Shown: one piece after another, positions 31,252-37,266 of the stretch
How the letters are laid out: every line of letters begins with the position of its first letter
Position numbering within the stretch: the stretch's first letter is position 1
Origin: an uncultured Shewanella sp.
GTDB taxonomy: Bacteria; Pseudomonadota; Gammaproteobacteria; Enterobacterales; Shewanellaceae
Assembly (NCBI RefSeq): GCF_947495455.1
Contig: NZ_CANLZC010000053.1
Span: 1-37,266 of the forward strand
Length of the DNA stretch: 37,266 nucleotides
Reading direction: 5' to 3'
The notes under the pieces: generated by a model
Told to the model about the DNA's origin: nothing
Databases searched by the model: none
Seen by the model: the letters and a program-made list of their open reading frames with translations, nothing else
Position numbers and translations under genes: made by a program

Positions 31252-31559
31252 AGGTGATTTATGTCAGTTGCAATGCAGATTGTAACTGACATCACTCTGA
31301 CTCCTAACATCACCGTGCCAAAAACAAACAAAGCACAAAATTTTAATTTAAGTCTCAGGTTTAAGCCCTAGCGCCCCATTTTACAACAATAAAGCTTATA
31401 ACTGACATAACCCCATCAAAAATAGCTTGTGAAATAAAAACAGCTGCACCATACCAATTTCCACTGACTTTGTAATATTGTCAGCATTTACTTCAATTAC
31501 TGCCATAATAAATTCATTACAGATCTCACATTTCGCCACTAATGTAACGAACATAAAAA
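31252..31559. other. Intergenic region between the two permease genes
   Basis: 308 bases without a supported gene. It holds the hairpin at 31261-31292 and a second copy of TAACTGACAT at 31399-31408. The second permease probably has its own promoter here. Confidence 0.5.
31261..31292 (+). terminator. Hairpin after the first permease gene
   Basis: ATGTCAGTTGCAAT pairs with ATTGTAACTGACAT (14 bp with one G-U pair) around a 4-base loop, 9 bases past the stop. No U-run follows, so it may be a 3'-end stabilising stem or attenuator rather than a full terminator. Confidence 0.45.
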
Positions 31560-33032
31560 ATGCCTCATTCAAATACACCTAAATTATCGCTCTTTAGTAG
31601 TATTTTACTTTGTTGTACAAGTATGGTCGGTTCAGGCTGGTTATTCAGCTCACAACTTGTGGCCCAACATACTGGTAATTATGCTTTTATTACTTGGATC
31701 TTTGCCGCTTTATTTATTATTGCCATCGCATTATGCTTATCCCATATCGCCGCTAAGTACCCTTATCGAGGCATAAATGCAAGGATCACCGCCATTAGCC
31801 ATAATGCCGTCTTTGGGATCCCGTTTGCCTTTTCTGCTTGGTTTGGTATTGCCATTGTCATTGCCACAGAAGCCCAAGCTTCTACCCAGTATTTAGCCCC
31901 TTTTCTGGGTGAGTTAATCATGGTGGATCGTAAATTAACAGGCATAGGAAAAAGCCTTGGAATAGCCTTTCTTTGTTTATACTTATTAATTAACTGGTAT
32001 GGCATCAAACTCTTATCAAGGGTTAATAATATTATCACAGTACTAAAAATTTTTACGCCTGTGTTTGTCATCGCTGTTCTGTTAGCCTCCCATATTAATA
32101 CCGATAATTTTACCCAAAATAATAATAATCATTATGGGGTCAGTGATATCTTTCCGGCCATAGTCTCATCAGGACTCATTTATGCATTTAACGGCTTTCA
32201 AGTTATTACAGCCTTTGCCAGTGAGATCCGTCATCCAAAGCGTAATATTGCACTGAGCATTGTGATCTCTATCATTATCATCCTGCTCTTTTATCTACTA
32301 TTACAATTTAGTTTTATGGGTGCTATGCCCACCAATAAACTCACTCAAGGCTGGCAAGGCATTAATATGAGCTCACCTATTGTTGGACTCACTATAGCCT
32401 TGGGGTTACATTTTCTCACTCTATTGTTACTCATTGACAGTATCATTACTCCCTCCGCAGTGGGATATAGCTTTTTAGGAAGCGCTTCACGTATGCTTTA
32501 CGGCATGTCAAAGGAAAAACAGGCGCCCCATTTTTTAAGTCGCCATATTCATCCCCAAAAAAACATTTCCATTCCGGCGATGCTAACTAACTTTTTCATC
32601 GCTTTAATATTTTTACTGCAAGCTGACAACTGGGCTCAGCTGATGGTCACAGTCACTATGCTGCATCTCATTGGCTATATGGCTGCACCTATCAGTATGG
32701 CTGCCCTAAGCCCACACACTAAAATATTTGCCTTTCCCGTGTTTATCATCACATCACTCATCATGTATACACTTCCCAATAAAGACATCTTGCTGGCAAC
32801 GATCTTATTATCTATCTTGTCAGCAAGTTATATCCTTATACAAGGAAAGTCTCAACTAAAAAACAGCCTATTATTCAGCTCTCCTTTCGTCATTTTTCTT
32901 TGGTTATTATATGTTAACGAATCAATATGGGGACATATCATTATCACAGTGCTCTTTTTTGCATTAGTGACCCACTCCCGTTATGTCACACTTTGTCAGC
33001 AACATCAAAAACATCCTCAAACGATTAGCTAA
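31560..33032 (+). CDS. APC-superfamily amino-acid permease (paralogue 2)
   Basis: 490 residues, a clear tandem duplicate of the preceding permease: MVGSGWLFSSQLVAQHTGNYAFITWI, ATEAQASTQYLAPFLG, INWYGIKLLSRVNNIITVLKIFTPVFVIAVLLASHI and MLYGMSKEKQAPHFLSR are all shared, with divergence mainly in loops, the last helices and the C-terminal tail. About 12 membrane segments. Keeping both copies suggests different substrates or regulation. The ribosome site is poor. The last 4 bases overlap the 3' end of the convergent phosphohexomutase gene. Confidence 0.88.
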   Translation: MPHSNTPKLSLFSSILLCCTSMVGSGWLFSSQLVAQHTGNYAFITWIFAALFIIAIALCLSHIAAKYPYRGINARITAISHNAVFGIPFAFSAWFGIAIVIATEAQASTQYLAPFLGELIMVDRKLTGIGKSLGIAFLCLYLLINWYGIKLLSRVNNIITVLKIFTPVFVIAVLLASHINTDNFTQNNNNHYGVSDIFPAIVSSGLIYAFNGFQVITAFASEIRHPKRNIALSIVISIIIILLFYLLLQFSFMGAMPTNKLTQGWQGINMSSPIVGLTIALGLHFLTLLLLIDSIITPSAVGYSFLGSASRMLYGMSKEKQAPHFLSRHIHPQKNISIPAMLTNFFIALIFLLQADNWAQLMVTVTMLHLIGYMAAPISMAALSPHTKIFAFPVFIITSLIMYTLPNKDILLATILLSILSASYILIQGKSQLKNSLLFSSPFVIFLWLLYVNESIWGHIIITVLFFALVTHSRYVTLCQQHQKHPQTIS

Positions 33033-34747
33033 GTGGGTAAACTCGCTTGATGCTCTTGTATTAACACAGCCATCTTCGTTTTTGCACGAGACTGAACATC
33101 AATCAATGACTCGGTAGATTTCATCGGTTCCACTATCTCATAATAACACTTCACTTTTGGCTCTGTTCCAGAAGGTCTTACAATAACCCGAGCCCCTTTT
33201 TCCAATTGATAAATCAACACATCACTGAGTGGAAGGGATAATAATTCTGTACTGCCATCAGCATTGAAACGCCTCGCAAGGCTTAAATCATCAATGGATA
33301 AGACGGTTAAATTAGCAATTTTTTCAGGTCGATGTTCTCGTAAATAAGCCCCAATATTAGGCTTACTCTCTTGCAGAGCAATACTGACTTGCTCATTAAG
33401 GTGAAAACCATACTTTTGATAAATATGATACAGCCTATTCCAAATAGTTTGCCCTTGACTGGCAAGCTCAGCCGTGAGTTGTGCAAAAGCCAATAATGCA
33501 GACAGTCCATCTTTATCTTTAACTGTCCCTCCTATGCAGTAACCTAAAGCCTCCTCATAAGCAAATAAAAATTGCCGTTCAGGCAAGCTTTCTGCCATCG
33601 CCACATTCATTAACCACTTAAAACCCGTTAAGGTAATACAGCAATGTCCATTAAAATCAGCGGTAATTTTAGCCAACAAACTCGAAGAGACAATAGTGGT
33701 ACAGATCAACCTTTGCTGGGGAGGAGAAAAACTTAACAAATAATGCCCTAACAAGACGCCAACTTGATCACCTGTTAACATTTGATAATCATCATCACGC
33801 CTTAATGCCACAGCAAAACGATCGGCATCAGGATCGTTGGCACAAGCTAACATTGTTTGATGTTTTCTCGCCTGCGCTATCACTAAATCCATAGCACCTT
33901 TTTCTTCTGGGTTAGGAAAGCTCACCGTAGGAAAGTCACCATCTGGATCTCGCTGCGCTTTAACACTGTAGACGGCATCATAGCCCGCTTCTTTCAACAA
34001 GGCCTCTGCTAATTCCGCCCCAACTCCATGCATCGCAGTATAAGCTAAACGGACTAATGAGGGCTGAGTATGATTACTCAACTCAGGCGATTGTAATACC
34101 GCTTTTAAATACGTTTGATAAAAGGCTTCATCCAACTTCACAGCCTTATTTTCTTCAACATAGGTATGGGGTAATTGCATTAAAACAGGCTTCATTGCCG
34201 CTTCTTCAATACAAGTTGCAATACCAGTGTCATGGGGAGCAATGATTTGAGCGCCATTTTCCCAATACACTTTATACCCATTATATTCAGGGGGATTATG
34301 ACTTGCCGTAATCACCACTCCAGCAGCAGTCTTTAAATGCAAAACTCCAAAAGCAATAAGAGGCGTAGGTGCCATTTTATGAGTAAGGTACACTTTAATG
34401 CCCATTGCCAATAACACACCGGCGGCATCTTGCGCAAACTGTTTCGAATCATGGCGGCCATCATAACCAATAATGACCCCTTTATTTTCAGCATTCTCAA
34501 CATGCTGCTTCAAATATCTACCTAAACCTGCAGATGTTTGCTGGACCACTAAACGATTCATTCGCATTGGGCCCGCTCCCACTTTCCCTCTAAGGCCTGC
34601 CGTACCAAAGGCTAACCGACTTGAAAAGCGATTTAACAATTGCGACTCATCACCTATATCAATCAATTGCTGTAATTCTTGCCGCGTATGAGCATCACAA
34701 TCCCATTCAAGCCATTGCTGTACCTTTTCCATTAATCTCGTATTCAT
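33029..34747 (-). CDS. Alpha-D-phosphohexomutase (phosphoglucomutase/phosphomannomutase)
   Basis: 572 residues from MNTRLMEKVQQWLEWDCD, with AAGGAT upstream. An ORF extension of 52 codons further up overlaps the divergent pseudouridine synthase and looks non-coding. The four domain motifs are intact: FGTAGLRGKVGAGPMRMN, the phosphoserine loop VVITASHNPPEYNGYKVYW, the metal loop CANDPDADRFAVA, the sugar loop FAYEEALGYCIGG, and the phosphate-binding RPSGTEPKVKCYYE. It should interconvert glucose 1-P and 6-P (or mannose or pentose phosphates); the length and TASHNPPEYNGYK form fit the PgcA/PGM2-like branch. It overlaps the 3' end of the second permease by 4 bases. Confidence 0.92.
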   Translation of the reverse strand: MNTRLMEKVQQWLEWDCDAHTRQELQQLIDIGDESQLLNRFSSRLAFGTAGLRGKVGAGPMRMNRLVVQQTSAGLGRYLKQHVENAENKGVIIGYDGRHDSKQFAQDAAGVLLAMGIKVYLTHKMAPTPLIAFGVLHLKTAAGVVITASHNPPEYNGYKVYWENGAQIIAPHDTGIATCIEEAAMKPVLMQLPHTYVEENKAVKLDEAFYQTYLKAVLQSPELSNHTQPSLVRLAYTAMHGVGAELAEALLKEAGYDAVYSVKAQRDPDGDFPTVSFPNPEEKGAMDLVIAQARKHQTMLACANDPDADRFAVALRRDDDYQMLTGDQVGVLLGHYLLSFSPPQQRLICTTIVSSSLLAKITADFNGHCCITLTGFKWLMNVAMAESLPERQFLFAYEEALGYCIGGTVKDKDGLSALLAFAQLTAELASQGQTIWNRLYHIYQKYGFHLNEQVSIALQESKPNIGAYLREHRPEKIANLTVLSIDDLSLARRFNADGSTELLSLPLSDVLIYQLEKGARVIVRPSGTEPKVKCYYEIVEPMKSTESLIDVQSRAKTKMAVLIQEHQASLPT

Positions 34748-34852
34748 CGTATTTATCCTTATCATATTATTTATCAAGCTAATGAAAACTATACCCATAG
34801 TGTAATAAATTGATGTAAAATATGAGCCGAAATAAAGCCATCTGTGTAATCT

Positions 34853-35734
34853 ATGTCCGTCTCCAAGCAAGAAATTCACATTAAAATCGATAACCAACAA
34901 CAAGACGGCCTAAAAACCCTTGCCGACACTGCCAACCTTTCACTTCAAACGCTTAAGAAATGTATGAAAAAAGGCGCAGTATGGTTAACAAGAGGGAAGC
35001 AGACCCAAAGGTTAAGGCGCTCTAAAACCCAATACTTAGCCGGAGACAAATTACACCTTTATTATAATGAAGATGTACTAAATGAAGCCGTCCCCACGGC
35101 AAAGTTGTTATTTGACGAAGGAGATTATAGCTTGTGGTATAAGCCCTATGGTATGCGATGCCAAGGGTCGAAATGGAGCGATCACACCACGATTCAACGT
35201 TTTGTCGAAACCCAAACAACGCCCAATCGCTCCGCCTATATTGTGCACCGATTAGACAGAGCAGCCACAGGACTCATTATTATTGCCCACAGTAAAAAAA
35301 CTGCCGCCGCACTGGCCAAATTATTTGAGTTACGCGCACTAAAAAAATATTACCATGTCATTGTTGAAGGTGATATCCAAAACAGCACTCATATCGAGAT
35401 GCCCTTCGATAAGTTAACACATAAAAAGCAGTTGACTATTGATACCCCCGTTGAGAATAAAAACGCTATTTCACATATTGAGCCAATAAAATACTGCTCG
35501 ACTAAAAACCAGTCATTAGTCAAAGTCACCATAGAAACGGGTCGAAAACATCAAATTCGAATCCATATGGCCAGTATTGGCCACCCCGTCGTCGGCGACA
35601 GACTCCACGGGCATGCCAGCAGTGACAGTATTAACCTTCAACTTACCTCATGTTTTTTTGAATTTACATGTCCACTCACTCATCAAGTAAAACAATTTTT
35701 GTTACCGGAACATTTCAGACCGAGTCTGAAATAG
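34853..35734 (+). CDS. RluA-family RNA pseudouridine synthase
   Basis: 293 residues. The catalytic motif is YIVHRLDRAATGLIIIA, with the essential aspartate D135. An S4-like N-terminal region (about 1-75, LQTLKKCMKKGAVWLTRG) precedes the catalytic domain. KKYYHVIVEGDI, IETGRKHQIRIHMASIGHPVVGDRLHG and the FEFTCPLTHQ ending are all standard for the family. It isomerises uridine in rRNA or tRNA; which position cannot be told (it is shorter and more divergent than RluC/RluD and has an unusual KPYGMRCQGSKWSDHTT insertion). The gene is divergent from the phosphohexomutase, 105 bases apart. Confidence 0.9.
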   Translation: MSVSKQEIHIKIDNQQQDGLKTLADTANLSLQTLKKCMKKGAVWLTRGKQTQRLRRSKTQYLAGDKLHLYYNEDVLNEAVPTAKLLFDEGDYSLWYKPYGMRCQGSKWSDHTTIQRFVETQTTPNRSAYIVHRLDRAATGLIIIAHSKKTAAALAKLFELRALKKYYHVIVEGDIQNSTHIEMPFDKLTHKKQLTIDTPVENKNAISHIEPIKYCSTKNQSLVKVTIETGRKHQIRIHMASIGHPVVGDRLHGHASSDSINLQLTSCFFEFTCPLTHQVKQFLLPEHFRPSLK

Positions 35735-35817
35735 CGCCTGAAACATCCGCTCTACTATGCAGCGACTAGGTGAATTTTAATCTAATATTAACTAAAACAG
35801 CTGATGATAAATTCACT

Positions 35818-36849
35818 ATGGCCATCACCACCTACCCTTGGTTACTGGCTCTACCAAAAGTTGAGCTGCATATTCATTTAGAAGGTTCATTAGAGCCTGA
35901 ACTTATGTTGTCGCTTGCCAGAAAGAATGGAATACAACTCCCCTTTAATACCATAGGTCAGTTATATGAAGCCTATCGATTTAGTTGCTTACAAGATTTT
36001 TTAAACATTTATTATCAAGCTACTCAGGTTCTCATCACTCAACAAGATTTCTACGATCTGACTTGGCATTATATTAAAAAATGCCAACAACATAACATTA
36101 TTCATATTGAACCTTTTTTCGATCCTCAAGCCCATACTCAAAGAGGCATTGCTTTTTCAACTGTCATTAAAGGGATCGCTACCGCATTAACTGAAGCAAA
36201 CAAGCATTTTGGCATAAGCAGTAAGCTTATTATGTGTTTTCTCAGACACTTAAATGAAAGCGATGCACTCAAAACCCTTAAGCAAGCCGAGCCCTTCTTA
36301 GACCTTATCACAGCGGTAGGCCTAGATAGCAGCGAAAAAAATCATCCACCAGAAAAGTTTACTCAAGTGTTTAGCAAAGCAAAATCCTTGGGGTTACTGA
36401 CAGTGGCTCATGCTGGCGAAGAAGGTTCAACAACCCATATTTGGTCTGCCATTAATGCACTAAGCGTATCACGCATTGATCACGGCATAAAAGCCATCGA
36501 AGATCCTAAGCTCATTCGTTATTTAGTTGACACTCAATTGCCCCTCACAATATGCCCTTTATCAAATGTCAAATTGGCTATTGTCCCCGATATGTCAAGA
36601 CACTGTATTCTTGATTTGTTAGAAAAAGGTGTATGCGTGACCGTCAATTCTGACGATCCAGCATATTTTGGCGGCTATTTAACCGATAATTTTTACGCTC
36701 TCAGCCAATCTTTACATCTCACCCAAATACAAACTCATAAACTACTTGTTAACAGCATTCACGCCAGTTTTGCAGAAAACCATCGAAAACAAGCCATGCT
36801 AGCGCAATTAACACACAGCCTTAATGCTAATAAACATGATCTTTTATGA
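35818..36849 (+). CDS. Adenine deaminase (adenosine-deaminase-like family)
   Basis: 343 residues from the ATG; a GTG 16 codons upstream would add a non-conserved tail. It fits adenine deaminase (EC 3.5.4.2, PA0148/Aah1 type) better than adenosine deaminase: FFDPQAHTQRGIAF, VGLDSSEKNHPPEKF, LTVAHAGEEGSTTHIW, and TVNSDDPAYFGGYLTDNFYALSQ are characteristic. Zinc ligands are H18 and H20 (ELHIHLEG), H198 (HAGEEG, with catalytic E201) and D279 (SDDP). The enzyme converts adenine to hypoxanthine plus ammonia, linking to apt and gsk in purine salvage. Follows the pseudouridine synthase gene by 83 bases on the same strand. Confidence 0.88.
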   Translation: MAITTYPWLLALPKVELHIHLEGSLEPELMLSLARKNGIQLPFNTIGQLYEAYRFSCLQDFLNIYYQATQVLITQQDFYDLTWHYIKKCQQHNIIHIEPFFDPQAHTQRGIAFSTVIKGIATALTEANKHFGISSKLIMCFLRHLNESDALKTLKQAEPFLDLITAVGLDSSEKNHPPEKFTQVFSKAKSLGLLTVAHAGEEGSTTHIWSAINALSVSRIDHGIKAIEDPKLIRYLVDTQLPLTICPLSNVKLAIVPDMSRHCILDLLEKGVCVTVNSDDPAYFGGYLTDNFYALSQSLHLTQIQTHKLLVNSIHASFAENHRKQAMLAQLTHSLNANKHDLL

Positions 36850-36938
36850 TTTTTCCAGCAGTATAAACTTAGCGATATGAGTGAAACCTAAGCTTTAATG
36901 AGCCACGAACAGTGACTCATTCTGATTACAATATCCGA

Positions 36939-37266
36939 TTATCTAAAGGCAGCAATAGCATTAGTGACCAAACTCAAGGCTTTTTGTGCATCGGCATCAC
37001 TGCGACCACAAGCATAACCAGATATGCATATACGATCAGGATCAGAAAATACTGCTAACTGATTGGTCGTGTTAAATTCATGAGGGTACCCCATGATTGT
37101 CGAAAATTCATAATCGACACCATAACCCACACCATAATCATACACACCACCAACAGTGCCTTGTTTTACTGAGTGACCTAGACCCATGCCTGATGAATCC
37201 CCAGTTTTTTTACTCACAGGTGATTCCCAGGAAGTTGATTTTATTTGGGAACTTTCATGGCATTGT
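36939..37266 (-). CDS. Zinc metalloprotease-like protein, C-terminal fragment (runs off window)
   Basis: The reading frame is open from its stop at 36939 to the window edge (at least 108 codons); the GTG at 37215-37217 is simply a valine codon within the frame, so no true start is visible. The fragment VGYGVDYEFSTIMGYPHEF carries a Met-turn-like STIMGYP. It is followed by NQLAVFSDPDRICISGYACGRSDADAQKALSLVTNAIAAFR, the ending typical of reprolysin-like (M12B/M72, peptidyl-Asp type) secreted zincins. The HExxH zinc motif would lie beyond the edge. It has two cysteines (CISGYAC) that could pair. Confidence 0.6.
   Translation of the reverse strand, partial: QCHESSQIKSTSWESPVSKKTGDSSGMGLGHSVKQGTVGGVYDYGVGYGVDYEFSTIMGYPHEFNTTNQLAVFSDPDRICISGYACGRSDADAQKALSLVTNAIAAFR

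Noticed and set aside
34748..34903. 52-codon N-terminal extension of the phosphohexomutase
   Set aside because: It overlaps the start of the divergent pseudouridine synthase and lacks similarity to the family; AAGGAT before 34747 supports the shorter start.
35714..35735. Hairpin TTTCAGAC-CGAG-TCTGAAA at the end of the pseudouridine synthase gene
   Set aside because: It is within the last codons and has no T-run, so it is not called as a terminator.

Overview
The window looks like chromosome from a low-GC (roughly 40% by eye) marine gammaproteobacterium of the Alteromonadales, most likely Shewanella or a close relative. This rests on the conserved block gsk, adk, cnoX, htpG, recR, ybaB, dnaX, apt, ybaN, on close protein matches to gammaproteobacterial families, and on an intergenic repeat of a type I associate with Shewanella. 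No tRNA, rRNA, CRISPR array, transposase or prophage gene was seen.

Left part (1-8770): topA on the minus strand; an orphan astB (arginine succinyltransferase pathway) with an ArgR-like box upstream; a large minus-strand lipoprotein with bacterial Ig-like domains and Asp-rich calcium-type loops; and a sodium/dicarboxylate symporter, closed by a palindromic bidirectional terminator.

Housekeeping block (8790-19500, all minus strand): inosine kinase, adenylate kinase, the thioredoxin-TPR co-chaperone CnoX, HtpG behind a textbook sigma-32 promoter, the dnaX-ybaB-recR recombination/replication operon, apt and ybaN. dnaX carries a 114-bp tandem repeat in its linker and an in-frame A AAA AAG heptamer that could produce a gamma-like short form. 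A 282-bp MITE-like element with 20-bp perfect inverted ends lies between dnaX and apt. The end sequence of that element also appears in a strong terminator-like hairpin near ybaN.

Accessory region (19570-29080) holds three notable units. (1) bufA-bufB-bufC encodes a copper-binding RiPP (bufferin/HvfA-type) system. Its secreted precursor has two classical EGKCG motifs followed by an 11-residue tandem repeat of EG(S/T)CGG cores. An attenuator-like hairpin separates precursor and enzyme genes, and no DoxX gene is present. (2) A 39-residue membrane peptide gene lies directly downstream and has a perfect FNR-type palindrome in front of it. (3) A translationally coupled pair encodes an orphan LivJ-type periplasmic binding protein and a membrane protein that joins a Cache-like sensor to what looks like a pentameric ligand-gated ion channel. 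This pair is the best candidate for an under-described system. dusC, a DksA/TraR-type zinc-finger gene, a DedA gene and a ParD-like/methionine aminopeptidase pair complete the region.

Right part (29080-37266): a 0.7-kb very AT-rich gap, two tandem paralogous APC-family permeases, a phosphohexomutase, an RluA-type pseudouridine synthase, an adenine deaminase (rather than adenosine deaminase), and the 3' end of a zinc metalloprotease-like gene cut by the window edge.
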